NCBI RefSeq assembly: GCF_003641145.1
Contig: NZ_CP032744.1
Span: 3,069,858 to 3,133,857 of the forward strand
Source: Lactiplantibacillus paraplantarum
GTDB taxonomy: Bacteria; Bacillota; Bacilli; Lactobacillales; Lactobacillaceae
Direction of reading: 5' to 3'
Length of the DNA stretch: 64,000 bases
Shown here: positions 16,546-34,179 of the stretch, piece by piece
Numbering within the stretch: the first letter of the stretch is position 1
Layout: the number at the start of each line of letters is the position of its first letter
Made by a program: the position numbers and the translations under genes
Notes under the pieces: generated by a model
What the model saw: only the letters and a program-made list of their open reading frames with translations
Told to the model about the DNA's origin: nothing
Database searches by the model: none

Positions 16546-17454
16546 ATGACATACTTAATTGGCGTAGATTGTGGTGGGACGCACATCGTTGGTCAAAGTT
16601 GGACAACGTCTCCCGAACACCTTGTTCAAAGCGTTACGGGCGGTCCCGGTAACGTTGTCTTAGACTACCCTGCTGCAGTCACTAATTTAACAGCCGTCTT
16701 AGACCAGATAACCGCTACAATTCCAACTGATCAAATTGGGTTGATTTTAATCGGAATTGCTGGAATTGAAACTGCTGGCCGGGCTGATCAGGTCCAAAAA
16801 ACCATCACCCAACGTTACCACGCTAATACCCAGGTCATAAGCGATGCAAAACTGGCCCTACTGAACGGTCTTGCAGGAGCAGACGGCGCCTTAGTGATTG
16901 CCGGCACGGGCTCGGTCGTTTATGGCCGCCAAGCCGGAAAATTTCTGCGCGTTGGCGGCTGGGGTTACGTTTTAGGTGACGAAGGCAGTGCCTACGACAT
17001 TAGCAAGCGGGCACTTAAACAGGTTCTGACCCAGACTGATAACGGTCAAACTAGTCAACTAACAGCTCCCCTATTGGCACAACTTAAAGTTACCGATATT
17101 GCTGCCGCCGTCCAGAAATTTTACGCTCAAGATCGACAAACTAACGCTCAATTAGCACAGTTAATCGCCAAACTGGCCGAGCAACAAAATTCTGAAGCCA
17201 TCACGGTATTAGTCACATCAGCCCAAGCACTGGCACAACAAGTCGTTACCTTATATCAGCGGTTTGCAGAGCCTCGGCCACAACGGGTCGCCCTCTCTGG
17301 TTCCGTTTTACAACACAATCGCCTGGTCCGCGACACGTTAACGACGACAGTGCACCAGTCAATACCAACAATTGCATTTAACGATATTACAACTAACAAC
17401 GCCCACGCCGTCATCTATTGGCACCGGTGGACTCAGGAGGAAATTAATTCATGA
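16546..17454 (+). CDS. murK: BadF/BadG-type amino-sugar kinase (MurK/NagK-like)
   Basis: 302 residues of the ASKHA kinase fold: phosphate-1 loop GVDCGGTHIVGQ, phosphate-2 region GADGALVIAGTGSVVYG, GGWGYVLGDEGSAYDI and adenosine-site LSGSVLQ. Relatives phosphorylate GlcNAc and/or MurNAc. In this operon it would convert the GlcNAc released by the MupG homolog into GlcNAc-6-phosphate, feeding the same pool as MurQ. GAGGAGGAG precedes the ATG; it overlaps mupG by 4 nt (ATGA), implying translational coupling. Whether MurNAc is also a substrate is not visible. Confidence 0.85.
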   Translation: MTYLIGVDCGGTHIVGQSWTTSPEHLVQSVTGGPGNVVLDYPAAVTNLTAVLDQITATIPTDQIGLILIGIAGIETAGRADQVQKTITQRYHANTQVISDAKLALLNGLAGADGALVIAGTGSVVYGRQAGKFLRVGGWGYVLGDEGSAYDISKRALKQVLTQTDNGQTSQLTAPLLAQLKVTDIAAAVQKFYAQDRQTNAQLAQLIAKLAEQQNSEAITVLVTSAQALAQQVVTLYQRFAEPRPQRVALSGSVLQHNRLVRDTLTTTVHQSIPTIAFNDITTNNAHAVIYWHRWTQEEINS

Positions 17455-18539
17455 CAATGCATCAACTAGGTTTATCCATTTACCCCGATCATAGCAACTT
17501 TGAAGAAAACGCCGCTTACCTCCAATTAGGCCAACACTACGGCTTCACTCGAATTTTTATGAGCATGCTAGAAGTATCTGGTACGGTCGCCGAAACCAAA
17601 GCTAAGTACCAGAAAATTATTGATGTTGGGAATCAATTGGGTTACCAAACGATTTTGGACGTTTCACCACGGATTTTTAAACAACTAGGGATTTCCTATA
17701 AAGATCTAAAGTTCTTCGCTGATTTACACGTCGCCGGTATTCGACTAGATGAGGGTTTCGATGGCGCAACCGAGGCGCTACTCTCGTATAATCCGTACGG
17801 CTTGATCATCGAACTTAATATGAGTAATGACGTCGATTATCTGAATAATATTCTCAGCTACCAAGCAAACATCCCATTTATTTATGGCTGCCATAATTTC
17901 TATCCCCAAGTTGGAACCGCACTACCTTACAACTTTTTCGTTAAGTGTAGCGAACGTTTTCGTAAGTTTGGCATTCATTCCGCCGCTTTCGTGGCCAGTC
18001 AGGTTGGTACGATGGGGCCATGGAACGTCAACGATGGTCTACCAACATTGGAAGCCGATCGGCACTTACCAATCGCCGTCCAGGCCAAGCATCTCTTCGC
18101 TTCCGGACTAATCGACGATGTGATTATCGGTAACGCTTATGCGAGTGAAGCCGAACTGGCCGCATTATCAGCAATCAATCGGTACCAAGTACAATTTCAC
18201 ATTGAATTTGAAGCTCAGACGAATGCGATCGAAAGAACCATTGCCTTGACCCCACAACATTTTCGCCGTGGCGATATTAACCCAAATGTCATCCGTTCAA
18301 CCATGCCCCGTGTGACCTACAAGGAAACGCCCAACAGTCCACACGATAATGATGTGGAATTTCAGCGTGGCGACGTATTAGTAGGCAACGACAACTTCGG
18401 CATTTATAAAAATGAATTGCAAATCGTCTTACAACCCCACTGTGAACCCCGAAAGAATCGGATTGGTCGGATTGCACCCGAGGAACTGTTACTGCTTGAC
18501 TTTATTAAGCCTTGGAGTAAATTCCGGTTTGTGGATTGA
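17451..18539 (+). CDS. mupG: 6-phospho-N-acetylmuramidase family protein (DUF871, MupG-like)
   Basis: 362 residues of the DUF871 family: an N-terminal TIM-barrel-like domain from GLSIYPDHSNFEENAAYL to about residue 240, then a cyclophilin-like domain with GDINPNVIRSTMPRV and RGDVLVGNDNFGIYKNELQI. In Staphylococcus, MupG hydrolyses MurNAc-6P-GlcNAc inside the cell to MurNAc-6P and GlcNAc (established family knowledge). Here murQ and a kinase that would handle both products sit in the same operon, which supports the assignment. No signal peptide. Last gene, followed by a strong terminator. Confidence 0.88.
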   Translation: MTMHQLGLSIYPDHSNFEENAAYLQLGQHYGFTRIFMSMLEVSGTVAETKAKYQKIIDVGNQLGYQTILDVSPRIFKQLGISYKDLKFFADLHVAGIRLDEGFDGATEALLSYNPYGLIIELNMSNDVDYLNNILSYQANIPFIYGCHNFYPQVGTALPYNFFVKCSERFRKFGIHSAAFVASQVGTMGPWNVNDGLPTLEADRHLPIAVQAKHLFASGLIDDVIIGNAYASEAELAALSAINRYQVQFHIEFEAQTNAIERTIALTPQHFRRGDINPNVIRSTMPRVTYKETPNSPHDNDVEFQRGDVLVGNDNFGIYKNELQIVLQPHCEPRKNRIGRIAPEELLLLDFIKPWSKFRFVD

Positions 18540-18567
18540 ATATAGTAAAAAATATGTTACTGATTAT

Positions 18568-18614
18568 AAAAAAGTCTATCTCGAAATTTTAACAATTTCG
18601 AGATAGACTTTTTT
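18568..18614 (+). terminator. terminator of the MurNAc-type operon
   Basis: A 21-bp perfect stem (arms 18568-18588 and 18594-18614) ending in TTTTTT. Both strands could use it. The gap 18540-18761 holds nothing else I can identify. Confidence 0.93.
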
Positions 18615-18761
18615 AGTTTAATCCAACTTATTCAAAGCAAATTTCTGCAATTCACATGCTATTTTAAACTGGGTGGATGCTAACAGTATCATTTCCCATC
18701 AGTTGATCACACCAGCGGCAAGTCAGTTCTTATACCACGTAAATCCACCGTCATTAACCAA

Positions 18762-22089
<3,328 letters not shown>

Positions 22090-22115
22090 ACACTTTTTCC
22101 TCCCTAATAAAACGA

Positions 22116-22205
22116 CAAAAACCCAAGTAGGCCCGTTATCAACACTAAAAATATAGGTTGACTGGTTGCTACTTGGGTTTTGCCTAATCGAATAGTTACA
22201 ATCCC
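22116..22205 (-). promoter_or_regulatory. RAT/terminator antitermination switch upstream of the first PTS gene
   Basis: The terminator arms CTACTTGGGTTT-type pair at 22116-22130 and 22169-22180 with a T tail on the minus strand. Overlapping its 5' arm is a RAT (22178-22205) with the LicT/BglG-type hallmarks GGGATTGTAAC at the 5' side and AGGCAAAACC at the 3' side. Antiterminator binding would prevent the terminator from forming. Confidence 0.9.
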
Positions 22206-22212
22206 AAAAATA

Positions 22213-23064
22213 TTATTGATTCTCGTTCAACATCCGTTGAATGTGCATGATTAAGTAAATACGCTCATTCACCGAAACAGTCTGTTCCGTCGACTTCTTC
22301 ACAAAAACAGCGATTTTTTGGACACAGGCAAAGGCTCGCGGATATTGCTTAGATAAATGTTCAAATAAGAAATCATCATCTGCCCCTTGTGATTGATCAG
22401 GTCGTTTCAGCGTTAAGCGCTCCGCAAAAAAGCGTAGATGAACTAAAAATCGTTGCAAACTAACACTCTCATCTGGCATCGTTAATGACAGCTGATACTT
22501 AACAATATTCAAAATATCATTAATCAACTTAGTCATTGCAAGTGTTTGATCAGTGTTAGAGTCAGCCATACTATTCTCAACAAACTTCATTGCAATAAAT
22601 CCAGCTTCATCTTCCAACAACGTCACATCAAAATGCTTTTTAATCAGTGCCAATGCTTGCATACCGACTTGAAACTCACGGTGATAAATTCGCTTAGTTT
22701 CCCACAAGATTTCATTATGAATATCCATCTGATGGTGGTGCCGATAGACAGCAAAGTGAATATGGTCAGTCAATGAAATCAACAAATAAACGTTAAAAGT
22801 CGTTTGCAATTGTTGTTCTGCCAACTCAATAATTTGCGAAGCAACTTCAAAATATTCCGGTTCAATATCTACCATCAAGCTTTGGAAATTACTAATCCAA
22901 TTATCTCCTTCTGGCGTATAAATCTTAGTAATCTGTTGTTGCTCAACATCGTCACCAGTATGCTTTTTGAACCCGATTCCTTTACCAATTAAGACAACTT
23001 CCCGTCCATTTTTTTCAGCCAATAGGACGTTATTATTAAAAACCTTTTTGATTCGCATGCGCAC
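22213..23064 (-). CDS. BglG/LicT-family transcriptional antiterminator
   Basis: 283 residues: an N-terminal RNA-binding CAT domain (KKVFNNNVLLAEKNGREVVL, GKGIGFKKHTGD) and two PRD domains with the regulatory histidines in LTDHIHFAVYRHH (PRD1) and in FLVHLRFFAERL and LIMHIQRML (PRD2). It should bind the GATTGT-type RATs on both sides of its own gene, raising its own and the PTS-GH1 transcript when the sugar is present. It is 8 nt upstream of the second switch. Confidence 0.93.
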   Translation of the reverse strand: MRMRIKKVFNNNVLLAEKNGREVVLIGKGIGFKKHTGDDVEQQQITKIYTPEGDNWISNFQSLMVDIEPEYFEVASQIIELAEQQLQTTFNVYLLISLTDHIHFAVYRHHHQMDIHNEILWETKRIYHREFQVGMQALALIKKHFDVTLLEDEAGFIAMKFVENSMADSNTDQTLAMTKLINDILNIVKYQLSLTMPDESVSLQRFLVHLRFFAERLTLKRPDQSQGADDDFLFEHLSKQYPRAFACVQKIAVFVKKSTEQTVSVNERIYLIMHIQRMLNENQ

Positions 23065-23092
23065 GCTCCTCGACTCTCATACCTAAATAAAG

Positions 23093-23191
23093 AAAAAAAC
23101 CTAATAACCCACTGCATCCGTGCTATCAATCACGAATACAATCGATTAATTAGGTTTTGCCCACTAGCTAATGTTAGCGGTAACAATCCTT
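23093..23191 (-). promoter_or_regulatory. RAT/terminator switch in the leader of the first antiterminator gene
   Basis: Terminator arms 23093-23105 and 23149-23158 (AAAACCTAAT pairing) with a T run on the minus strand. The RAT at 23154-23191 starts AAGGATTGTTAC and ends GGGCAAAACC, close to the classical LicT target. It lies directly after the promoter at 23206-23234. Confidence 0.9.
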
Positions 23192-23205
23192 ATTTACAAT
23201 TAGCT

Positions 23206-23234
23206 AGTATAGCGGTTTCGGAAAACGATTGCAA
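23206..23234 (-). promoter_or_regulatory. promoter and cre site of the first bgl operon
   Basis: On the minus strand TTGCAA (23229-23234), 17 nt, then TATACT (23206-23211). A cre-like TGCAATCGTTTTCC (23220-23233) overlaps the -35, implying CcpA repression on top of antitermination. Confidence 0.8.
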
Positions 23235-23304
23235 GCGTTAAATGCCAATTTATATCATCTCAGCAATGATATATCGCTGTTAGATATCACTAATTGCATT
23301 TCAA

Positions 23305-24753
<1,449 letters not shown>

Positions 24754-24841
24754 TTAATCAACACCCTTTCTAGTTAGCTAGTAATGATAGCCCTTACACC
24801 TAGTATAAACAATCATTGGTCTGAATATCAATTATTACTAA

Positions 24842-28335
<3,494 letters not shown>

Positions 28336-28374
28336 TCATTTATCTATAAATCAATAATTGCAATTTGAGTAAAC

Positions 28375-28479
28375 AAAAACCCAAATGTCCTTTCTTCAAA
28401 CCACGCCACTAGGGCCCTAGTGACTGCTGCTCTCAAGAAAAGATATTTGGGTTAATGCCTGCATAACCAGTAACACACC
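28375..28479 (-). promoter_or_regulatory. RAT/terminator switch upstream of the second PTS gene
   Basis: Terminator arms AACCCAAAT/ATTTGGGTT (28378-28386 and 28445-28453) with T-rich tail on the minus strand. The RAT at 28450-28479 reads GGTGTGTTACTGG at its 5' side and GCAGGCATTAACC at its 3' side. The GTGTTACTG form differs from the GATTGTTAC form of the first operon. Confidence 0.88.
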
Positions 28480-28493
28480 GTTAATAATCTTAT

Positions 28494-29345
28494 TTATTCA
28501 CTTTTTTGTCGGTGGGTGACGCGCCAGATGTGAAGAGTCAAATAGACCTTGTCGTCCGGCTCTAGTCGCCAGCCAGCCTTACTTTGTAAAAATGTATCGA
28601 TCCGCTCCACTGTTGCATAGGCGTGCGCATATTTTACTTGCATCAACTGCAGTAATGACTGATCTAATTCACTCCCAGTTCCATTACTGCGGCTGACGCG
28701 TTGCACCATCAGTGCCCGTAAATGCGCAATGAAACGATTGTAATTGAAGGACTCTGGATCCAGATGCATCTGGTATTGATATTGCACGATATCAATGATG
28801 CCACTGATCAATTTCGTAATTTTAATCGTTTCCTGCAACTTGGAACCATCTGAACCGGCATTGATGAAGTGATAAGTCATAAAAACCACTTCACTTTTTG
28901 GGAGTGTAACATCGGCAGTCGAATTGATTAGGTCAACTGACTGGGTCGCTGCTTGGAATTCTTTTGGAAATAACTTTTTCACTTCCCAGCGGACCGTACC
29001 ATTATCAACATCAATCCCATCATTGGCCCGCTTCAACGCAAAATCAATGTGGTCTGCAAGCACAAAGTACTGATAGTCACTAAAACTAACTTTTAGCAAT
29101 GGCTCAACTAGGTGAACTACTTGCGTCGTAATCACAAACGACTGGGGTTTCAAATCTTGAAAAGCATCAATATCAACATTTTGTTTCAGCGTCGCCACAA
29201 AGCGCCGTTGAATCTTGCGTTCATCAATTTGGTCCCCCTGATGCTTGCCAAAACCCACGCCATTACCAACTACAATCCATTCAACATCCTGATCATCCAC
29301 CACTAAAGCGGCATTATTGTTGAAGTTCTTTAGAAATTTCACCAC
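28494..29345 (-). CDS. BglG/LicT-family transcriptional antiterminator
   Basis: 283 residues. CAT domain KNFNNNAALVVDDQDVEWIV with GNGVGFGKHQGD, then PRD1 (LADHIDFALKRA) and PRD2 (FIAHLRALMVQR, LTLHIWRVTHRQ). It should act on the two GTGTTACTG-type RATs that flank it. Its CAT residues differ from those of the 22213 protein in line with the different RAT sequences, so the two systems may be insulated from each other; that is an inference. Confidence 0.92.
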   Translation of the reverse strand: MVKFLKNFNNNAALVVDDQDVEWIVVGNGVGFGKHQGDQIDERKIQRRFVATLKQNVDIDAFQDLKPQSFVITTQVVHLVEPLLKVSFSDYQYFVLADHIDFALKRANDGIDVDNGTVRWEVKKLFPKEFQAATQSVDLINSTADVTLPKSEVVFMTYHFINAGSDGSKLQETIKITKLISGIIDIVQYQYQMHLDPESFNYNRFIAHLRALMVQRVSRSNGTGSELDQSLLQLMQVKYAHAYATVERIDTFLQSKAGWRLEPDDKVYLTLHIWRVTHRQKSE

Positions 29346-29367
29346 TCACGCCTCCTGGATTTCAAAC

Positions 29368-29458
29368 AAAAAACCTACTTAAAGAGTATCACATCTCACT
29401 AAAGAGACTATGAATACCGGTATGAGTAGGTTTATGCCTGATCGAATCAGTAACACGC
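29368..29458 (-). promoter_or_regulatory. RAT/terminator switch in the leader of the second antiterminator gene
   Basis: Terminator arms 29368-29379 and 29424-29433 (AAACCTACT pairing) with TTTTTT on the minus strand. The RAT at 29429-29458 has GCGTGTTACTG at its 5' side and CAGGCATAAACC at its 3' side, matching the sister RAT at 28450. Confidence 0.88.
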
Positions 29459-29475
29459 TTTTATTTATGCTGTTT

Positions 29476-29504
29476 ATATTAGCAACAATTGTAAGCGGTG
29501 TCAA
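29476..29504 (-). promoter_or_regulatory. promoter and perfect cre site of the second bgl operon
   Basis: On the minus strand a consensus -35 TTGACA (29499-29504), a 17-nt spacer and -10 TAATAT (29476-29481). On the plus strand TGTAAGCGGTGTCA (29490-29503) matches the cre consensus at all positions and covers the -35, so CcpA would block RNA polymerase. Confidence 0.9.
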
Positions 29505-29536
29505 TATCTGTTTGATATTTTTTTAAATCCATTTCG

Positions 29537-31753
29537 CTATGAGCTTTTACTATTCGCTACGCTTTCTAGCGCGATTTCTCTTTGTTGCCCATCAACCACC
29601 ATTGTAAGTGGGCGCCCTGTTATAATCTGAACCTTAGTGCAGCCTTGCTGCAATTGAACTTCCATCACTCGACCACGAAAACGCAACCGATAACTAAGAT
29701 GCGTTATCTGAGTTGGTAAATGATTGGTAATGTGCAACTTGCCGTCAGCGACATACATCCCGGCAAATCCATACGTTAATCCCAACCAACTGCCGCCCAG
29801 ATTTGCTTCATGAAGCCCATCTTTGGCATTGCCTTGTAGATCAACCAAATCCATTAACGACGTATCCATATAATAACTAAACGCCTTATCACGATCATCT
29901 AACCGACTAGCTAAAATACTGAAGATCGATCGTGATAAAGAGGAATCATGCGTAGTAATTGGTTCATAGTACTCGTAATCTCGCCGTAATTGTTCCAGTG
30001 ATTGATCTTCTGGAAACAACATTTCTGCTAGTAACGTATCTGCCTGCTTGTTGACCCGGTGACGATAGATCATGAGCGGGTGATAATGTAACAACAGTGG
30101 ATATTGCGTCGCTGCCGTCGTCGCAAAGGGCCATACCGGCATCTTTGGTGAATTATCATCTTGTGCAGTGACTTGTTGTTCTTGATCATACGGTAGGTAC
30201 ATGTTCGTACTTGCCTTTGTGAACTGTGCTTGCTCATCAGCATCGCCGTCAATATAATGATTTTCAAGTAACCAAGCTGCAAAAGCCATATTTTCCTTAG
30301 CCATCCGATTCGTGTAGTAATTATTATCTACCAAGGCGGTATATTCATCCGGCCCCGTCACCTTGTATAAGCAGAATTGCGACCGGCCATCACGCTGTTG
30401 CCAGCTACCAAACTGTAACCAGAAACGTGCGGTTTCCAGGACAACCGCTGCGCCCTGTTCCCGCAAGAAGTTCTGATCATTAGTGACATCAAAGTATAAC
30501 TTAACCGTATGTGCAATGTCCGCATTGATGTGATATTGCGCAGTGCCAGCAGGAAAATAGGCACTGGCTTCTTCACCATTGATCGTTCGCCATGCGTACA
30601 ATGCGCCCCGGGTCACGCCCAAGCTCCGGGCCCGCTTTCGAGCTTGTGGCAAGATACTAAACCGATAATGCAACAGTTGCTTGGCAATTTGTGGCTGCGT
30701 GTAAATGAAGAACGGTAACATATACATCTCAGTGTCCCAGAAATAATGGCCCTCATAGCCCGGTCCAGTAATCCCTTTAGCTGCAATGTTCGTTAACCCG
30801 TTACGACCAGCTGATTGAAATAACTGGAACAAGTTATATTGAATCCCAGCTTGCAACTTTTGATCACTAATTTGCACTTGCGACTGTTGCCAAAAGTTCG
30901 TTAAAATCTGCCGATTACGATCCACAATATCGTTGGTCCAACTCGTTATCGTATCCGGCAGCGCTTGATTAATTTCACTGATTTGACGCGTAAACGACCA
31001 GCTCAGCGTTGTCTGTACTTCGATGGTACCACTGCCATGAAAACCGGCATGATCGCCATATACTTCAAAGCCTGTCGGAAAGCTGGTCAACCAATCCCGT
31101 TGCGTTATTTGTTGGTGTGTTGAAGCTACCAACGTCTGCCACTCTATTTGCTGCTGACGATCAGCTGGTATAAATTGGTTGGTTAACCCAGATTGTCGTT
31201 GCGCTACTCGCGGATCGTCCGCGTCCGCCGTCGTCGCAGTCACATCATGAATAATTGGCCGCGTGAACCGCAACGTCCCCGTATAATCAAGCGAAGTCAG
31301 TTCGTAGTTCAAGAATAGTTGATGCGAATTATCCAACGCAATCATTGATTTAACGACCAGTTCAAAATGATGGTGGTCGGAGGTAACAATCTGAAACTTT
31401 TCCGTTAATACGCCCGTATCAAAATCAAGCACGGCATCGTCGACCGTCATATCCCAGTCACCAGGAATCTCAGAACTTGTCTTCTCAGTTGCAAAGTCTA
31501 AGTACCGCGGACTTGTTAATGAAATAATCGTTTGATGATTTTTCGCATATCCATAGGCACTTTCTCCATATGTGATTGGGTTCGTCGCATAATAGCCATT
31601 GATGAGCATCACTGGTAGTGTTGCTTGTTGATTACCTGTAAACGGTACTGAGTCTCGAACACCCATGTGACCATCACCCAAGGCAAAAATCGTCTCCAGA
31701 TACTGCCGATTCGTCGTTGCCACATCTTTTAATGTTAACTTATCAATTTGCAT
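29537..31753 (-). CDS. glycoside hydrolase family 65 disaccharide phosphorylase
   Basis: 738 residues. GH65 enzymes split alpha-glucosides such as maltose, kojibiose or trehalose with inorganic phosphate, giving beta-glucose-1-phosphate. Seen: the N-terminal beta-sandwich (LETIFALGDGHMGVRDS), the catalytic-barrel segments YEGHYFWDTEMYMLPFF and KVTGPDEYTALVDNNYYTNR carrying the general-acid Glu, and phosphate-site HEANLGGSWLGLTYGFAG. No signal peptide. GGGGGAG precedes ATG 31753; an ATG at 31777 has no site. It stands alone between the bgl and rha operons. No beta-phosphoglucomutase gene is next to it. The disaccharide used cannot be read from sequence. Confidence 0.9.
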   Translation of the reverse strand: MQIDKLTLKDVATTNRQYLETIFALGDGHMGVRDSVPFTGNQQATLPVMLINGYYATNPITYGESAYGYAKNHQTIISLTSPRYLDFATEKTSSEIPGDWDMTVDDAVLDFDTGVLTEKFQIVTSDHHHFELVVKSMIALDNSHQLFLNYELTSLDYTGTLRFTRPIIHDVTATTADADDPRVAQRQSGLTNQFIPADRQQQIEWQTLVASTHQQITQRDWLTSFPTGFEVYGDHAGFHGSGTIEVQTTLSWSFTRQISEINQALPDTITSWTNDIVDRNRQILTNFWQQSQVQISDQKLQAGIQYNLFQLFQSAGRNGLTNIAAKGITGPGYEGHYFWDTEMYMLPFFIYTQPQIAKQLLHYRFSILPQARKRARSLGVTRGALYAWRTINGEEASAYFPAGTAQYHINADIAHTVKLYFDVTNDQNFLREQGAAVVLETARFWLQFGSWQQRDGRSQFCLYKVTGPDEYTALVDNNYYTNRMAKENMAFAAWLLENHYIDGDADEQAQFTKASTNMYLPYDQEQQVTAQDDNSPKMPVWPFATTAATQYPLLLHYHPLMIYRHRVNKQADTLLAEMLFPEDQSLEQLRRDYEYYEPITTHDSSLSRSIFSILASRLDDRDKAFSYYMDTSLMDLVDLQGNAKDGLHEANLGGSWLGLTYGFAGMYVADGKLHITNHLPTQITHLSYRLRFRGRVMEVQLQQGCTKVQIITGRPLTMVVDGQQREIALESVANSKSS

Positions 31754-31799
31754 AGTCTCCCCCACTTTCGACTTCATTTGCTGTAGTATAACATCCGAA

Positions 31800-31813
31800 A
31801 TAAAGCGGTTTCA
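31800..31813 (-). promoter_or_regulatory. cre-like site upstream of the GH65 gene
   Basis: TGAAACCGCTTTAT on the minus strand matches 12 of 14 positions of the cre consensus, 46 nt before the GH65 start. Apart from this and the next terminator, 31754-31987 shows nothing else. Confidence 0.5.
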
Positions 31814-31918
31814 TCGATTTGAGAATCACTTTGCTGCTTTTCGCATAAAACAATCGCTTAGTACCGACAATATACTAACGTTATGGCGGAAACGTATGCC
31901 AAATTATTAGGGACTCGC

Positions 31919-31955
31919 AAAAGGGCCTGAATCATATAACAATTCAAGCCCTTTT
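31919..31955 (-). terminator. terminator of the rhamnose operon
   Basis: AAAAGGGC-type stem (arms 31919-31932 and 31942-31955, one G-U pair) with T tails on both strands, 33 nt after rhaD. Confidence 0.85.
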
Positions 31956-31987
31956 CTCTATTTTGAATATAATATTAATTGTTAATT

Positions 31988-32839
31988 CTAGTCAACCGTT
32001 GCTCCGACTGCATCCGGTGTTAAAAAGTCTTCATTGGCTTTCAAGTCAAACCGCTTGATTAAGTCACGGAAATCTTTGTCGGTCAACGATTGCAAGACTT
32101 CTCCACCTTGTGCACGAATCGTCGTGTAGATTAATGCTGACTTTTCAACTGTTTCAACTAACCCATAAGTTTCATCTAGAGAGTCACCAGCTGCGAAGAC
32201 GCCATGGTGTGGCCATACAACTACCCGGTAGTCGGCCATTTTAGCGGCCGTCTTTTCACCGATTTCATTAGTTCCTGGGCACATATATGGGATAACGCCT
32301 ACGCCTTCTGGGAAGACAACGATTGATTCTGGATGCATCTTCCATAGCGTCCGACTGAACCGCTTAGATGACAACGGAATCGTAAAGGTCATTGCAACCA
32401 AGTTAGTTGGGTGGCAATGCATGATAACCCGTTGATCAGGATCTTGCTTCAACCGAGCAATGTGGCTCATTAAGTGTGATGGAAATTCGCTAGTTGGTTC
32501 ACCACCATCATTGAAGCCCCACATTAAATCAACACTGTTGCCGACTTCGCTGATTCGAATCAAGCCCATGTCACGTTCAGGAAATTCGACCATATTCTTA
32601 AAGTACCGGCCAGTTCCCGTAACTAAGTAATACTTGCCCGCTAATTCACTGGCATCAAATTTAATTGGAATCTGACGTAAAACTTTATCCGTACCAGCAT
32701 AGGCTTCAACTTCCTCTTTAGTCAGTCGTAGACTCACGTTGCCGCCGTTCCGTTCGTCCCAGCCATGCCGATATAAATTTTCCGTTGTTTGTGCCATATC
32801 ACGTACATATGGTGAATCAATAAAGTCTGTCATAATCAT
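31988..32839 (-). CDS. rhaD: rhamnulose-1-phosphate aldolase
   Basis: Class II Zn aldolase of 283 residues that cleaves L-rhamnulose-1-phosphate into dihydroxyacetone phosphate and L-lactaldehyde. [14 protein letters not shown] near the start, zinc ligands in [14 protein letters not shown] and [13 protein letters not shown], and [13 protein letters not shown] near the end are typical. ATG 32839 has AAAGG six nt upstream; earlier TTG and later ATG are alternatives. Last gene of rhaB-rhaM-rhaA-rhaD, 42 nt after rhaA. Confidence 0.95.
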   Translation of the reverse strand: MIMTDFIDSPYVRDMAQTTENLYRHGWDERNGGNVSLRLTKEEVEAYAGTDKVLRQIPIKFDASELAGKYYLVTGTGRYFKNMVEFPERDMGLIRISEVGNSVDLMWGFNDGGEPTSEFPSHLMSHIARLKQDPDQRVIMHCHPTNLVAMTFTIPLSSKRFSRTLWKMHPESIVVFPEGVGVIPYMCPGTNEIGEKTAAKMADYRVVVWPHHGVFAAGDSLDETYGLVETVEKSALIYTTIRAQGGEVLQSLTDKDFRDLIKRFDLKANEDFLTPDAVGATVD

Positions 32840-32881
32840 TGCCAACCTTTTCTTGTTAATTTTTGTTGTAACTAACCGTCG

Positions 32882-34165
32882 TTATTCCGTAACTACTTTT
32901 TTGTCCCGAGGGAATTGGACTTTCTGTTCATAGTTATGAATTTCATCAAGCCAATCAGTTCCTACTGGTGTATTGTTCTTCAAGCAGAATTCATCCCAAA
33001 CAGCGCCAAATGGGAAGGACTTCAATTCTTCAGTAACCGCCAACCGCTTCGTAAAGTCGTAGTTTAATTCAGCTTTCTTCAAATCATCAATTGGTGCTAA
33101 CATCGCTTGTAATAAGGCTTTTTGCGTTGCCCGCGCACCGATAACCCATGCAGATACTCGGTTGATCGTAGCATCAAAGAAGTCTAAACCGATGTTAGTC
33201 CGTTCCAATTCGTTATCACGAACCAATGACCGAGTAATCCGTTGTAAGGCTTCGTCGAAGATTACAACATGGTCACTGTCCCAACGAACTGGACGTGAAA
33301 CGTGTAACATTAATCCTTTGCCAAACGGCATGAAAGCAGAGAACTTATCCGAAACATCTTCCGTTGGGTGCCAGTGCCCAGCATCAATCGTCCAGAGTTT
33401 GCCCCGGCTGATGGCATAGTTGTTATAGAACAGATGGGAGCCAACCGTATAAGATTCAATCCCCGTACCGAACAGCTTACCTTCGACAGCTTCAATCGTA
33501 TTCTTTTCATCGTACTTCTTGGCAAAGACTTCATCTAGGGACTCAATCAACCGCTCCCGTGGTGCTTGTTTATCAATTGGGTTATCTTTAAAACCATCTG
33601 GAATCCAGAAGTTATTAACCGATTGTTGGCCTAATTCTTGCCCAAAGTAATTTGCGATTTCCCGCGATTTCTTACCAACTTCAATCCAGTAGTCTCGTAC
33701 TGACTTTTCAGGACTAGCTAACGTAAAGTTATGCTTAACCATTGGATGGGAGAAGAAGGTTGGATTCATATCTAAGCCAATACCTTCTTGTTTAGCCCAA
33801 TCTACCCAATATTTGAAGTCTTCCGGACCAACTTCGTTAAAATCTTTTTTCTTATCTGTAACCGCATACAAAGTATGCAATGCCACTTTATGACTCCCTG
33901 GAATTAATGACAATGCTTCGTGCAGATCACCTGTTAATTGGTCAGGTGTCCGTGCAACACCAGGATAATCACCCGAAACACCAATCCCACCAGTTAATTC
34001 TTGATCAGGGTTCAAGAAACCATGAATATCATCACCTTGCCAACAATGAACAGACAGCTTGACCTTCTTTAGCGCTTCCATGACTTTTTCAGTATCGACA
34101 CCGATTTCGGCGTAACGTTCTTTTGCAACTTGATAAGCTTTTTCAACTTCGCCAGTTTTAACCAT
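32882..34165 (-). CDS. rhaA: L-rhamnose isomerase
   Basis: 427 residues. Converts L-rhamnose to L-rhamnulose in the cytosol, with divalent metal. Family signatures are VHCWQGDDIHGF near the N-terminus and the metal-binding WTIDAGHWHPTEDVSDK around residues 265-280. ATG 34165 with GGGGG upstream is preferred to the ATG at 34180, which would abut rhaM's stop. Third gene of the operon. Confidence 0.96.
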   Translation of the reverse strand: MVKTGEVEKAYQVAKERYAEIGVDTEKVMEALKKVKLSVHCWQGDDIHGFLNPDQELTGGIGVSGDYPGVARTPDQLTGDLHEALSLIPGSHKVALHTLYAVTDKKKDFNEVGPEDFKYWVDWAKQEGIGLDMNPTFFSHPMVKHNFTLASPEKSVRDYWIEVGKKSREIANYFGQELGQQSVNNFWIPDGFKDNPIDKQAPRERLIESLDEVFAKKYDEKNTIEAVEGKLFGTGIESYTVGSHLFYNNYAISRGKLWTIDAGHWHPTEDVSDKFSAFMPFGKGLMLHVSRPVRWDSDHVVIFDEALQRITRSLVRDNELERTNIGLDFFDATINRVSAWVIGARATQKALLQAMLAPIDDLKKAELNYDFTKRLAVTEELKSFPFGAVWDEFCLKNNTPVGTDWLDEIHNYEQKVQFPRDKKVVTE

Positions 34166-34179
34166 AATACTAACCCCCA

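Noticed and set aside
33286..33306. GGACGTGAAACGTGTAAC as a parS site in rhaA
   Set aside because: Only the right half resembles parS; the left half does not match the palindrome.
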